Source of the DNA: an uncultured Bacteroides sp.
GTDB lineage: Bacteria; Bacteroidota; Bacteroidia; Bacteroidales; Bacteroidaceae
Direction: 5' to 3'
Assembly (NCBI RefSeq): GCF_959029255.1
Contig: NZ_CAUFUE010000027.1
Coordinates: 1-64,000, forward strand
Length of the DNA: 64,000 nt
Below the pieces are notes generated by a model, which saw only the letters and a list, made by a program, of their open reading frames with translations, searched no databases and had not been told where the DNA came from. Shown here piece by piece: positions 16,989 to 26,131 of the stretch (positions are counted from its first letter, which is position 1; the number at the start of each line of letters is the position of its first letter). The translations under genes and the position numbers were made by a program.

Positions 16989-17816
16989 TTAAGCTTCTGT
17001 AGCTTTCTTTCTGCTTCTTGTTACTTTTTCCTTTACCGGTTCCTCTTTAACCTCCGGAGCCATACCTGCCAATTCTGGGTCAATCATGATACGTCCGCAA
17101 TATTCACAAACGATGATTTTCTTACGAGAACGGATATCCAACTGTCTCTGAGGCGGAATTTTGTTGAAGCAACCACCACAGGCGTCACGTTGTACATATA
17201 CGATACCCAAACCATTACGTGAATTTTTGCGGATACGCTTGAATGACTGGAGTAGACGGGGTTCGATTTTAGTTTCGAGGTCTTTAGCTTTGTCTCTCAA
17301 TTTCTCTTCTTCCTGCTTGGTTTCAGATACGATTTCGTCCAATTCGTTCTTTTTCACTTCGAGGTCTTTCTGTCTTTCTTCAAGAGCAGCAATGCTTTCT
17401 GCCGCTTCAGCAGACTTTTCAACTTCTTGTTCGGAGAATTCTCTAATTCTCTTTTCACAAAGTTCGATTTCCAAAGTCTGGAATTCAATTTCTTTGCTCA
17501 GGAAGTCGTACTCACGGTTGTTACGTACATTTTCTTGTTGCTCTTTATATTTTGCCACGGAAGCTTTTGCTGTTTCAATTTCCACTTTCTTACCGGCGAT
17601 AGCGGATTTCAGTTCACCAACTTCTGCCTTTATTCTCTCAATACGGGTGCTCAGACCGGCAATTTCGTCTTCCAAGTCTTGTACTTCCAAAGGAAGTTCA
17701 CCTCTCAACGTCTTGATTTCATCAATTTTAGACAGCATTGTCTGCAACTGGAACAAAGCTTTCAACTTTTGCTCCACTGTCAATTCCTGGGGATCTTTTT
17801 TTGCTTCTTTAGCCAT
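16989..17816 (-). CDS. Coiled-coil and C4 zinc-ribbon protein
   Basis: A 275-residue cytoplasmic protein. Residues about 10-190 form a long, charged coiled coil (EEKLRDKAKDLETKIEPRLL and similar). After it comes a zinc ribbon with two Cys pairs, CGGC and CEYC, separated by about 20 residues, including FNKIPPQRQLDIRSRKKI. The C terminus is Lys/Arg-rich. This is the architecture of the C4-type zinc-ribbon family (DUF164-related). It follows the Nif3-like gene by 5 bp, a pairing seen in many bacteria. RNA or ribosome binding is plausible but not shown here. Confidence 0.87.
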   Translation of the reverse strand: MAKEAKKDPQELTVEQKLKALFQLQTMLSKIDEIKTLRGELPLEVQDLEDEIAGLSTRIERIKAEVGELKSAIAGKKVEIETAKASVAKYKEQQENVRNNREYDFLSKEIEFQTLEIELCEKRIREFSEQEVEKSAEAAESIAALEERQKDLEVKKNELDEIVSETKQEEEKLRDKAKDLETKIEPRLLQSFKRIRKNSRNGLGIVYVQRDACGGCFNKIPPQRQLDIRSRKKIIVCEYCGRIMIDPELAGMAPEVKEEPVKEKVTRSRKKATEA

Positions 17817-17821
17817 TTTAT

Positions 17822-18916
17822 TTACATGTATTTTATGGGATTTGTATTCACTTTGGTCATTTGAACCGCAAAATTAGGAAATAAATCCCGGATTATTGTA
17901 TAAAAAAGTTCTTTTGTATATTGTTCGCTTTCGTAATGTCCTATCTCTGTCAGCAGAATGTCCGTATCGTGTCCGAAGTAATCATGATACTTTATCTCAC
18001 CGGTAATGAAAACATCCGCATGGTTACTGATGGCAAGCGGCATAAGAAATGCTCCCGCGCCACCGCATAAGGCAACCGTCTGAATTTCACGCCCGGTCAG
18101 TTTATTATGTCGCAAGCAACCCACCTCAAATATTTTCTTGATACGTTTCAAGAACTCAAGTTCTGTTTCAGGAGTTTCCAACTCACCGATAACACCTGCC
18201 CCGGCTTGAGTCCAGGAGTTCTGCAAAGAATAAAAATCGAATGCAGGCTCTTCGTAAGGATGCACGGCAAGCAATGCCTTAACGGCATCCCACTTTCTAT
18301 AAGCAGGTAATATGGTTTCTATGCGCACTTCTTTTTCAATATGCAACTCTCCTATTTCTCCACAATAGGGTTGTACACCCTTCTTCGCACGAAACATTCC
18401 CTCACCTTCTACATTGTAGCTACACGAGTCATAATTCCCAATACATCCGCATCCGGCTGATGATAATGCTTCGCGCACTTCCTCGGCACAAGCCATAGGA
18501 ACAAAAGTAACTAACTTGAGCAACGCATTTTCTTTAGCTTCCAATATGCGCACGTTTTTCAAACCTATTTTCTCGGCAATCTTAAAGTTCACCCCTCCTG
18601 CCGCATTGTCCAGATTGGTATGGGCAGAATATATCACAAGGTCATTCTTGATGGCCTTCAATATGCAACGTTCCACATAATCTTTTCCGGTGATGGATTT
18701 ATAACCCTTAAAAATGAGGGGATGATGTGATATGACAAGATTGCATCCCAACGCAATCGCTTCATCCAGTACGGATTCGGTAACGTCAAGACACAACAAA
18801 GCCCCTGTTGCTTCCGCATCTGTCAATCCGATTTGCAGGCCGGCATTATCAAATCCGTCTTGCAATGGCAGAGGCGCGAACCGTTCAAGGGCGCTTACTA
18901 TCTCCTTAATTTTCAT
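17822..18916 (-). CDS. Nif3-like dinuclear metal centre protein (GTP cyclohydrolase I type 2 homolog)
   Basis: A member of the widespread NIF3/YbgI family, which forms toroidal hexamers with two metals per subunit. The biochemical role is unsettled. I chose the ATG at 18916 (364 aa, start MKIKEIVSALERFAP), because an upstream in-frame ATG at 18949 adds only an unconserved leader. Metal ligands are in VISHHPLIFKG and SAHTNLDNAAGG (N-terminal half), and in ITGEIKYHDYF and EIGHYESEQYTKE (C-terminal half). The middle insert is the CutA-like domain of the long form. It is co-transcribed with the zinc-ribbon gene. Confidence 0.93.
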   Translation of the reverse strand: MKIKEIVSALERFAPLPLQDGFDNAGLQIGLTDAEATGALLCLDVTESVLDEAIALGCNLVISHHPLIFKGYKSITGKDYVERCILKAIKNDLVIYSAHTNLDNAAGGVNFKIAEKIGLKNVRILEAKENALLKLVTFVPMACAEEVREALSSAGCGCIGNYDSCSYNVEGEGMFRAKKGVQPYCGEIGELHIEKEVRIETILPAYRKWDAVKALLAVHPYEEPAFDFYSLQNSWTQAGAGVIGELETPETELEFLKRIKKIFEVGCLRHNKLTGREIQTVALCGGAGAFLMPLAISNHADVFITGEIKYHDYFGHDTDILLTEIGHYESEQYTKELFYTIIRDLFPNFAVQMTKVNTNPIKYM

Positions 18917-19022
18917 TATCAGTAGAAAATTTGGTTGCAAATATAGCAAAAAGTAGTGAATTCAAGGGAACTTTTACGCTTTTTTTGTATATTTGAAGCT
19001 GACAAAGCTCAATATAACCATT

Positions 19023-19434
19023 ATGAAGATACTGATATTTTTACTTTTCTCCTTGTTTATAACATTATCTTCCTGCCGTCATACAGGACAGACACAAAAT
19101 GATGGACAAGATTCCGATGAACAATATGTGGACACCACGCCAAAAGCTACGACTATTCTTTGGGTAGACAAGAAAAGTAGACAAGAAAAACAGCGGGGGT
19201 AAAAAAGACGACTTTCCTATTCCCGTACGTACAGTAAAGGTGAAAGCCAACATCCATACGTCGGGTAAAGTAGAAATCCTGTCATTCACAAAGCCCCAGA
19301 ATAACCAGGTAAAGCACTATTTACAAGAAAGGCTGGAAGTATTTCGGATTACTAAAGTAATGCTGGATAGTGGTTTCGTAAAACCGGGCGTGCAGTATGT
19401 ACAAATCCGTTATATGCCGGAAAAGCTACATTAA
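19023..19434 (+). pseudogene. Small lipoprotein gene split by a 13-bp tandem duplication
   Basis: The N-terminal part (19023-19202) encodes a lipoprotein signal (MKILIFLLFSLFITLSSC) and about 30 more residues. It runs out of frame at a perfect tandem repeat of GTAGACAAGAAAA (19164-19176 and 19177-19189). Removing one copy gives a single uninterrupted frame of 132 residues to the stop at 19434, passing through KKDDFPIPVRTVKVKANIH and ending GVQYVQIRYMPEKLH. The function of the intact protein is unknown to me. The lesion looks recent, since no other stop or shift is present. Slippage could restore the frame. Confidence 0.85.
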
Positions 19435-19439
19435 TCAGG

Positions 19440-20234
19440 CTATTTCTTTTTCTCTACTGTAACCTGCAATAGTTTGCCGTATGCGTCGAATGATTTACGT
19501 GATGCTAATGAAATAGTAATCATCAATGAAAGCATAGATGCCGTAAAAGTGATTACCATAATCATCATTTGGTATTTGATAGCAACATTCGGACTGCTTC
19601 CTCCCAGTATCTGACCTATCATCGTTCCCGGAAATGCAACCAAACCCATTACGGAGATATTGGCTATCAACGGACTAAATGATTTGATGATGGCCTGGCG
19701 GATAAATGGCGTCTGCGCTTCTGCACGGGTAGCACCATTGCCTAGCAGATAACGATAGAGTTGTTGCTCCCGTTTCAATCCACTATAATAGGTATTGAGG
19801 GCTATCACATTGCTGGACAGCATATTCCCCATTAATATACCGAAAATGGGAATAAAATATTGAGCACTGAATACATTCTCAAGGCGCAGTACAATACCGA
19901 TGAAATACATTCCTACACATACCACGCTACACAGAAACCCTACTGAAATGGGAATAAACAAAACTTTACACTTCAATTGTGTACGCGACAACGCAGTTTG
20001 CGAAGCCACGAATATCATAACAATCACCCACAAAAAGTTTATCCACGGACTATTCCATAAAAAAAGATATTTTAGATAAACTCCAATAAAGAAAAGTTGT
20101 ACAATCATACGTGCAGTCCCCACAATGGTTGCACGCACCAATCCGGTTTTGAATTTCCAGATATAGTAAAGCGGTATCAGTAACAATAAAAGTCCGATAC
20201 CCAAACTGAAATATGATATATCAATGGTTCCCAT
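19440..20234 (-). CDS. FetB/YbbM-like ABC transporter permease
   Basis: An integral membrane protein of 264 residues with about seven hydrophobic segments, in the UPF0014 family to which the E. coli iron exporter subunit FetB belongs. Family landmarks are GTARMIVQLFFIGVYL, the NALNTYYSGLKREQ-like cytoplasmic loop (VIALNTYYSGLKREQQ), ATRAEAQTPFIRQAI, and GLVAFPGTMIGQILGGSSP. It is the last gene of a three-gene operon after the ATPase and a small membrane protein. Iron or another metal is the likely substrate by family, which is inference. Confidence 0.88.
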   Translation of the reverse strand: MGTIDISYFSLGIGLLLLLIPLYYIWKFKTGLVRATIVGTARMIVQLFFIGVYLKYLFLWNSPWINFLWVIVMIFVASQTALSRTQLKCKVLFIPISVGFLCSVVCVGMYFIGIVLRLENVFSAQYFIPIFGILMGNMLSSNVIALNTYYSGLKREQQLYRYLLGNGATRAEAQTPFIRQAIIKSFSPLIANISVMGLVAFPGTMIGQILGGSSPNVAIKYQMMIMVITFTASMLSLMITISLASRKSFDAYGKLLQVTVEKKK

Positions 20235-20236
20235 GT

Positions 20237-20515
20237 TTACATAAATATGAATACTAATGTAGCAGCAATGATGATACAGATACCTACAATCATGAATGTC
20301 ATACTCACACTATAATTTTGTTCTGAACGTTCTCTTTTCTTCGTTTGCTTAACTATTTCCTCCATATCTTCAGCTGTTGTGTTTTGCGGCATACCGTTAT
20401 GACCTTCGTACATCTTGTCTAAACGTCCATTTAATCTTTCGCGACGAATATTCCGTAAATCACGGTTCTCTTTGTCACGTCTTATCATATCAAAAACAAA
20501 TCCTGCAAAACTCAT
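20237..20515 (-). CDS. Small coiled-coil, single-span membrane protein within the FetAB-like operon
   Basis: A 92-residue protein I do not recognise. The N-terminal 60 residues are highly charged (MIRRDKENRDLRNIRRERLN, then EDMEEIVKQTKKRERSE). The C-terminal 22 residues are one membrane helix (MTFMIVGICIIIAATLVFIF). Its ATG overlaps the ATPase stop codon (ATGA), and it ends 2 bp before the permease start, so it is tightly coupled to both. It may be an accessory subunit of the transporter. Confidence 0.75.
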   Translation of the reverse strand: MSFAGFVFDMIRRDKENRDLRNIRRERLNGRLDKMYEGHNGMPQNTTAEDMEEIVKQTKKRERSEQNYSVSMTFMIVGICIIIAATLVFIFM

Positions 20516-21138
20516 AGCTTCATTATTATATGTTGGTTACATCCTTCTGCAAAGCTTTCATCATGAGAAACCGCCAGTATGGCACTTCCTTTTTCGGTCT
20601 GTTTCCGGAAAAATGCAAGGACTTTTCCGGTAGAGTCCGAATCGAGTGCAGATGTTGGCTCATCAACGATAATGAGAGGTTTATCAATCATTGAAGCTAC
20701 GGCTATCATCATTCGTTGGCGCTGACCGCCGGAAACTTCATTGACCCGTTTGTAATATAACTCACGATCCAAACCCAAATCCTGGAAACAGGCAAACAGA
20801 TGTTCTTCTGAAAAGGGAGTATTCCGATTGGCTTTCAGGCTGAAAGGAAGTTGTACCATATCTTTCACCCACTCCAATGGTAAGGCCAACTCTTGTGGTA
20901 TCCAAGCTATCCGTTTACGAATGTGATCTATACTATTTTTTTCCAGTAGGATACCGTTTACCATAATTCGGCCTTCTTTTAAGGGAATAAATCCCAGTAT
21001 GGCATTTAGCAGAGAAGTCTTTCCACACCCCGAGGGACCGGAGATACTCACTATCTCTCCCTTATCTACTTGTAAGTCGAAACCGGAAAAGAGTACTTCG
21101 TCGCCAAAGGCAATACTGGCATTTTCTATTTGTAACAT
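20512..21138 (-). CDS. FetA/YbbL-like ABC transporter ATP-binding protein
   Basis: A 208-residue ATPase subunit. Walker A is GPSGCGKTS, the Q loop is IPQELALP, the signature is VSGGQRQRM, Walker B is LIIVDEPTSALD, and the switch His is in AVSHD. The short length fits the YbbL/FetA group that partners with UPF0014 permeases. It is first in the operon, with a TACTTTTG box at 21176-21169 upstream, and is divergent from the DUF2148 gene. Confidence 0.9.
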   Translation of the reverse strand: MLQIENASIAFGDEVLFSGFDLQVDKGEIVSISGPSGCGKTSLLNAILGFIPLKEGRIMVNGILLEKNSIDHIRKRIAWIPQELALPLEWVKDMVQLPFSLKANRNTPFSEEHLFACFQDLGLDRELYYKRVNEVSGGQRQRMMIAVASMIDKPLIIVDEPTSALDSDSTGKVLAFFRKQTEKGSAILAVSHDESFAEGCNQHIIMKL

Positions 21139-21168
21139 GGATGTTTTTCTTTAATCTTTCTATATTTG

Positions 21169-21203
21169 CAAAAGTACAGAAAAAAATAATTGTACTATCT
21201 TTG
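21169..21203. promoter_or_regulatory. Divergent -7 boxes between the FetA-like and DUF2148 genes
   Basis: TACTTTTG on the minus strand (21176-21169) faces the transporter operon and TATCTTTG on the plus strand (21196-21203) faces the DUF2148-agmatine operon. No TTTG at the right spacing was seen for either. Confidence 0.5.
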
Positions 21204-21230
21204 TCTCACTAATTAATTCAGGAAAAAGAT

Positions 21231-21770
21231 ATGATACAGAACGAACGGGATTGCCGCCATGAACATGTATTGAATGTGGCAAGACAAATGATGACCGCTG
21301 CACGTACAGCCCCCAAGGGTAAAGGCATTGATGTAATTGAAACAGCTTTGGTTACGGGTGATGACCTCAAAAAGTTATCGGACAAAATGATTGTCATGGC
21401 CGAAGAACTGGGTATGAAATTTTTTCTGCGTGATGCCGGAAACATTTTGCAGGCAGAATGCGTAGTTATAATAGGTACGCGCGAGCAAGCACAAGGATTG
21501 AACTGCGGGCATTGCGGTTTTCCTACTTGTGCAGGACGTTCTGAGGGTGTTCCATGTGCCTTGAACACGGTCGATGTAGGTATTGCTTTGGGATCAGCTT
21601 GCGCAATGGCGGCCGATATGCGGTTAGATACCCGTGTGATGTTCTCCGCCGGACTTGCCGCACAGCGGTTAGAGTGGCTGAAGGATTGTAAGACTGTATT
21701 CGCCATTCCCGTGAGTGCATCTTCCAAAAATCCGTTTTTTGATAGAAAACCGAAAGAGGATAAAAAATAA
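21231..21770 (+). CDS. Ferredoxin-domain protein of the DUF2148 family
   Basis: A 179-residue protein with the DUF2148 layout. The N-terminal half includes ARTAPKGKGIDVIE and a conserved DDLKKLSDKM region. A Cys cluster CGHCGFPTCAG follows, with a further Cys in GVPCALNTVDVGIALGSAC, so an iron-sulfur cluster is likely. It is the first gene of an apparent operon with the two agmatine-pathway genes. A redox role is inferred from the cysteines, and no specific reaction is known to me. Confidence 0.88.
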   Translation: MIQNERDCRHEHVLNVARQMMTAARTAPKGKGIDVIETALVTGDDLKKLSDKMIVMAEELGMKFFLRDAGNILQAECVVIIGTREQAQGLNCGHCGFPTCAGRSEGVPCALNTVDVGIALGSACAMAADMRLDTRVMFSAGLAAQRLEWLKDCKTVFAIPVSASSKNPFFDRKPKEDKK

Positions 21771-21788
21771 ACTAACGTATTAGGATAG

Positions 21789-22904
21789 ATGGGAATTGTC
21801 GTAGGATTACCACATGGTGGAGCATCTGAAAAGGATTATCAGGTGCAGTTTGGTAAAAACATAAGTATTCAAGTAGAAGTGCGTGCCCCGTTTCTGCCGG
21901 CAGAGTGGGCTTTGCAAAGTGGTATACAGTTGACTTGGCCTCATGCCGGAACGGACTGGGCCTATATGCTTGAGGAAGTCCAAAAATGTTTTGTCGCCAT
22001 TGCTACTGAGATTACGAAACACGAGTTATTACTTATAGTCACTCCTGACCCCGATGAGGTGAAAAAGCAAATCTCTGCAACGGTGAATATGGAAAACGTT
22101 CGCTTTCTGAAATGTGGCACAAATGATACTTGGGCACGTGATCACGGCGCCATTACTATGCTGGATGCCGACGGCCCTTCCCTACTAGACTTTACATTCA
22201 ATGGTTGGGGGCTGAAGTTTGCTTCGGACAAGGATAATGAAATTACCCGCCGGGCTGTAGAAACCGGAGTTTTGAAAGGGAAATATGTCAATCGTTTGGG
22301 ATTTGTCTTAGAGGGAGGTTCCATCGAAAGCGATGGTGCAGGTACCTTGCTTACAACTTCTGAATGTCTACTGTCTCCCAATAGAAACGGGCAGATGAAT
22401 AAGGCAGAAATTGAAGAGTTTCTTCGTTCTACTTTTCATTTGGAACGGGTGCTTTGGCTTGATTATGGTTATTTAACCGGAGACGATACTGATAGCCATG
22501 TTGATACGCTTGCCCGTTTCTGTTCTACTAATACGATTGTTTATGTACAATGTAATGATGTACAAGACGAACATTATGAAGAACTTCATAAAATGGAAGA
22601 ACAACTGAAAACATTCCGTACTTTGAATGGGAAGCCTTATCGTTTGTTGGCGTTGCCTATGGTTGATAAAATTGAAGTAGAGGGTGAACGTTTACCTGCA
22701 ACATACGCCAATTTTTTGATTATGAACGATGTGGTACTCTGTCCGACTTATAACCAACCTGAAAATGACATACGTGCCAAAGAAGTGTTGCAGGAGGCAT
22801 TCCCAAACCACGAAATTATAGGTATAGACTGCCGTGCCTTGATAAAACAACATGGGTCGCTACATTGCGTCACAATGCAATATCCTGTAGGGGTGCTAAA
22901 ATAA
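21789..22904 (+). CDS. aguA: Agmatine deiminase (peptidyl-arginine deiminase family)
   Basis: Converts agmatine to N-carbamoylputrescine and ammonia. The pentein-fold motifs are complete: GIQLTWPHAGTDW, TWARDHGAI (Asp/His), LEGGSIESDG, DDTDSHVDTLARF (His/Asp), and the nucleophile Cys in HGSLHCVTMQYP near the C terminus. The ATG at 21789 gives 371 aa. Family members usually begin only a few residues before FLPAEW, so an in-frame GTG at 21879 (341 aa) is an equally good start. The next gene encodes the following enzyme of the pathway. Confidence 0.93.
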   Translation: MGIVVGLPHGGASEKDYQVQFGKNISIQVEVRAPFLPAEWALQSGIQLTWPHAGTDWAYMLEEVQKCFVAIATEITKHELLLIVTPDPDEVKKQISATVNMENVRFLKCGTNDTWARDHGAITMLDADGPSLLDFTFNGWGLKFASDKDNEITRRAVETGVLKGKYVNRLGFVLEGGSIESDGAGTLLTTSECLLSPNRNGQMNKAEIEEFLRSTFHLERVLWLDYGYLTGDDTDSHVDTLARFCSTNTIVYVQCNDVQDEHYEELHKMEEQLKTFRTLNGKPYRLLALPMVDKIEVEGERLPATYANFLIMNDVVLCPTYNQPENDIRAKEVLQEAFPNHEIIGIDCRALIKQHGSLHCVTMQYPVGVLK

Positions 22905-22963
22905 TACTTAATCGTAAGTAACGAAACTCTTGAATTATAAATCGTAAAATAGCAAATATACAA

Positions 22964-23851
22964 ATGACAAGAAAGATAAAAGTCGGTATAATCCAGCAAG
23001 CCAATACTTCAGACCTGCGTACAAATCTGATGAATTTAGCTAAAAGTATTGAGGCATGTGCTGCACACGGGGCACAATTGGTTGTTTTGCAGGAATTGCA
23101 TAACTCCTTGTACTTTTGCCAAACAGAGAATACACAATTGTTTGATTTGGCGGAAACAATTCCCGGACCTTCCACAGGTTTCTATTCGGAACTGGCAGCA
23201 GCCAACGACATTGTACTTGTTACCTCTCTATTCGAGAAACGAGCTCCAGGCTTATATCATAACACGGCTGTTGTTTTTGAACGAGATGGAAGTATCGCTG
23301 GCAAGTATCGGAAGATGCACATACCCGACGACCCGGCTTATTATGAAAAATTCTATTTTACTCCCGGAGATATCGGTTTTGAGCCTATTCAAACCTCACT
23401 CGGAAAACTGGGCGTATTGGTTTGTTGGGATCAATGGTATCCCGAAGCAGCTCGCCTGATGGCATTAAAAGGTGCTGAAATATTGATTTATCCTACTGCT
23501 ATCGGCTGGGAAAGCAGCGATACGGATGAGGAAAAAGCGCGTCAGCTGGAGGCCTGGATTATTTCACAACGTGGACATGCGGTAGCCAACGGATTGCCCG
23601 TGATATCGGTAAATCGCGTGGGACATGAACCTGACCCATCTATGCAGACTAATGGCATACTGTTCTGGGGAAATAGTTTTGTTGCCGGTCCCCAAGGAGA
23701 ATTCCTTGCAAAAGCAGGGAATGACAATCCTGAAAATATTGTGGTAGAAGTAGATATGGAACGTTCTGAAAATGTGCGCCGTTGGTGGCCATTCTTGCGC
23801 GACCGCAGGATAGATGCGTACGAAGGATTGACAAAACGATTTCTAGATTAA
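22964..23851 (+). CDS. aguB: N-carbamoylputrescine amidase
   Basis: Hydrolyses N-carbamoylputrescine to putrescine, CO2 and ammonia, completing the agmatine route. The 295-aa nitrilase-superfamily protein has the catalytic triad Glu (VVLQELHNS), Lys (GKYRKMHIPDD) and Cys (GVLVCWDQWYPEAARL). The family-specific PFLRDRRID lies at the C terminus. It follows agmatine deiminase by 59 bp. Putrescine is the precursor of other polyamines, so this operon is likely for polyamine supply. Confidence 0.95.
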   Translation: MTRKIKVGIIQQANTSDLRTNLMNLAKSIEACAAHGAQLVVLQELHNSLYFCQTENTQLFDLAETIPGPSTGFYSELAAANDIVLVTSLFEKRAPGLYHNTAVVFERDGSIAGKYRKMHIPDDPAYYEKFYFTPGDIGFEPIQTSLGKLGVLVCWDQWYPEAARLMALKGAEILIYPTAIGWESSDTDEEKARQLEAWIISQRGHAVANGLPVISVNRVGHEPDPSMQTNGILFWGNSFVAGPQGEFLAKAGNDNPENIVVEVDMERSENVRRWWPFLRDRRIDAYEGLTKRFLD

Positions 23852-23855
23852 CCGA

Positions 23856-24236
23856 CTATTTGAATGTAAGCCGTTTATTCATCAAGAAATTGACTCCTCC
23901 ATAGACAAACAGACCCAGAAATTGAGATAGGTATTCATCGCAATTCAAGCCTTCGACCAATCCGACTAAGAAAAGGAACTGCGCCCCGTAGGCCATTCCG
24001 AAAGCTATAGAAAAGAGCAGCACTTGTCGCCAAGTGTTGCTCCTTTTTTCTGTAGGAAATATCCAATACTTGCACCAGATAAAATTATGTATCTGCGCCA
24101 GTGTATAAGCTGTTATGTTGGAGAGCATGTAATTGATATCCAATTCATCCATCATTATCCAGATAGTGATTGCCATAATCAAGGCATTCAACGTACCGAT
24201 TATCATAAAGCGGAAAATTCGCGTGGACTCTTTCAC
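23856..24236 (-). CDS. GtrA-family membrane protein
   Basis: A 126-residue protein with four predicted membrane helices, in the GtrA/DPMS_TM family that moves or anchors polyprenyl-linked sugars. Visible landmarks are FRFMIIGTLNALIMAITIWIM in TM1, the TAYTLAQIHNFIWCKYWIF segment, and FVYGGVNFLMNKRLTFK at the end. It lies 19 bp downstream of aspS on the same strand and is probably co-transcribed. It ends 4 bp from the convergent amidase stop. No glycosyltransferase partner is adjacent, so its substrate is open. Confidence 0.9.
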   Translation of the reverse strand: MKESTRIFRFMIIGTLNALIMAITIWIMMDELDINYMLSNITAYTLAQIHNFIWCKYWIFPTEKRSNTWRQVLLFSIAFGMAYGAQFLFLVGLVEGLNCDEYLSQFLGLFVYGGVNFLMNKRLTFK

Positions 24237-24255
24237 TCTCTCCTGTTCTATACTT

Positions 24256-26013
24256 TTATTCTTTGATGTCTACAATCAGATTTAACTCATCCAATTGTTT
24301 CTGGTCGATACTTGAAGGAGCATCCAACATAACATCGCGTCCACTATTATTCTTCGGGAATGCAATACAGTCACGGATACTGTCAAGACCGGCAAAGATA
24401 CTTACCCAACGGTCGAGTCCGTATGCCAAACCACCGTGAGGAGGTGCACCGTACTTGAAAGCATTCATCAAGAAGCCAAATTGTTCCTGAGCTTTCTCCG
24501 GAGTAAATCCAAGAATTTCGAACATCTTGGCCTGCAATTGCGCATCATGAATACGGATAGAACCGCCCCCCACTTCAATACCATTACATACCATGTCGTA
24601 TGCATCGGCACGAACCGCTGCCGGATCTGTGTCCAACAAAGGAATATCTTCATCTTTCGGATGGGTGAACGGATGGTGCATTGCCATCAAGCGGCCTTCT
24701 TCATCACTCCATTCAAACATCGGGAAATCAACCACCCACAAAAGGGCGAATTTATTCTTATCACGCAATCCTAATTGGTTACCCATTTCAAGACGCAACT
24801 CATTTAATTGCTTACGAGTCTTCATGGCATCATCACCACTTAAAATCAAGATTAAGTCACCTGGTTGAGCGCTAAATGCAGCTTTCATTTCCTGCAAAAC
24901 CTCCTGAGTATAGAACTTATCAACACTTGATTTTACACTTCCATCAGCTTCTACACGGGCGTAAACCATACCTTTGGCACCAATCTGCGGTCTCTTCACA
25001 AATTCAGTCAATGCATCCAATTGCTTACGAGTATAGTGTGCAGCACCTTCAGCGCAGATACCGCCAATGTATGCTGCATTATCAAATACAGAGAATCCAT
25101 GACCTTTCATGACATCCATCAGTTCCACAAACCTCATACCGAAACGAAGGTCGGGCTTATCGCTACCATAATACTTCATAGCATCTGCCCACGGCATGCG
25201 CAAAAACGGTTCAGTCAACTCCACACCACGAATTTCTTTGAACAGATACTTAGCCATACCCTCAAAAAGGTTAATGATATCATCCTGTTCAACGAAAGAC
25301 ATTTCACAGTCAATCTGCGTAAATTCGGGTTGACGGTCGGCACGCAGGTCTTCGTCACGGAAACACTTTGCAATCTGAAAATAACGATCGAAGCCGGAAA
25401 CCATCAATAACTGTTTCAGAGTTTGCGGACTTTGGGGCAAAGCATAGAACTGTCCCGGATTCATACGTGAAGGCACTACAAAGTCTCGTGCCCCCTCTGG
25501 AGTAGAACCTACCAAAATAGGGGTTTCTACTTCAATAAAACCTTGGTTATCCAAATACTTACGGACTTCAATCGTCATCTTATGGCGCAGTTCCAAATTC
25601 TTACGCACGTTTGCCCGACGCAAATCCAGATAACGGTACTTCATACGGATATCATCACCACCATCCGTATTTTCTTCAATGGTGAAAGGAGGCGTTAAGG
25701 CTACATTCAGCACATTCAATTCTAAGACGATAATTTCTATATCTCCGGTAGGAATATTTTGATTCTTACTGAAGCGTTCATTTACCGTACCTGTAATCTG
25801 AATGACATATTCACGCCCCAAGTGGTTAGCTTGGTCACAAAGGTCAGCGTCCACTTCTTCATTGAATACTAATTGGGTAATTCCATAACGGTCGCGAAGG
25901 TCGATGAAGGTCATACCTCCCATTTTACGGCTGCGCTGTACCCAACCTGCCAGCGTCACTTGCTTATTAACGTCGGAGATACGTAATTCTCCGCAGGTGT
26001 GTGATCTATACAT
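24256..26013 (-). CDS. aspS: Aspartate--tRNA ligase
   Basis: Charges tRNA-Asp. It has 585 residues, with an N-terminal OB anticodon-binding domain (VTLAGWVQRSRKMGGMTFID) and the bacterial-type class II core. Motif 2 is FRDEDLRADRQPEFTQIDCE, and motif 3 is GLAYGLDRWVSIFAG. The GAD insertion domain lies between them. A TATTTTTG box at 26088-26081 on the minus strand precedes the gene. Confidence 0.97.
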   Translation of the reverse strand: MYRSHTCGELRISDVNKQVTLAGWVQRSRKMGGMTFIDLRDRYGITQLVFNEEVDADLCDQANHLGREYVIQITGTVNERFSKNQNIPTGDIEIIVLELNVLNVALTPPFTIEENTDGGDDIRMKYRYLDLRRANVRKNLELRHKMTIEVRKYLDNQGFIEVETPILVGSTPEGARDFVVPSRMNPGQFYALPQSPQTLKQLLMVSGFDRYFQIAKCFRDEDLRADRQPEFTQIDCEMSFVEQDDIINLFEGMAKYLFKEIRGVELTEPFLRMPWADAMKYYGSDKPDLRFGMRFVELMDVMKGHGFSVFDNAAYIGGICAEGAAHYTRKQLDALTEFVKRPQIGAKGMVYARVEADGSVKSSVDKFYTQEVLQEMKAAFSAQPGDLILILSGDDAMKTRKQLNELRLEMGNQLGLRDKNKFALLWVVDFPMFEWSDEEGRLMAMHHPFTHPKDEDIPLLDTDPAAVRADAYDMVCNGIEVGGGSIRIHDAQLQAKMFEILGFTPEKAQEQFGFLMNAFKYGAPPHGGLAYGLDRWVSIFAGLDSIRDCIAFPKNNSGRDVMLDAPSSIDQKQLDELNLIVDIKE

Positions 26014-26131
26014 TTTAATATCTGAATTTATTGATTTACAATTTGACTATATATTTAATATGCTTTGTATAATTATCGTGCAAAAATACATAAAACATAT
26101 TATAGACGTATCAAATTAAGAAAAGATTATT

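Noticed and set aside
17161..17877. 238-codon plus-strand frame opposite the zinc-ribbon gene
   Set aside because: It is long only because the coiled-coil codons lack stops in antisense. It is Ser/Leu-rich and of no recognisable family.
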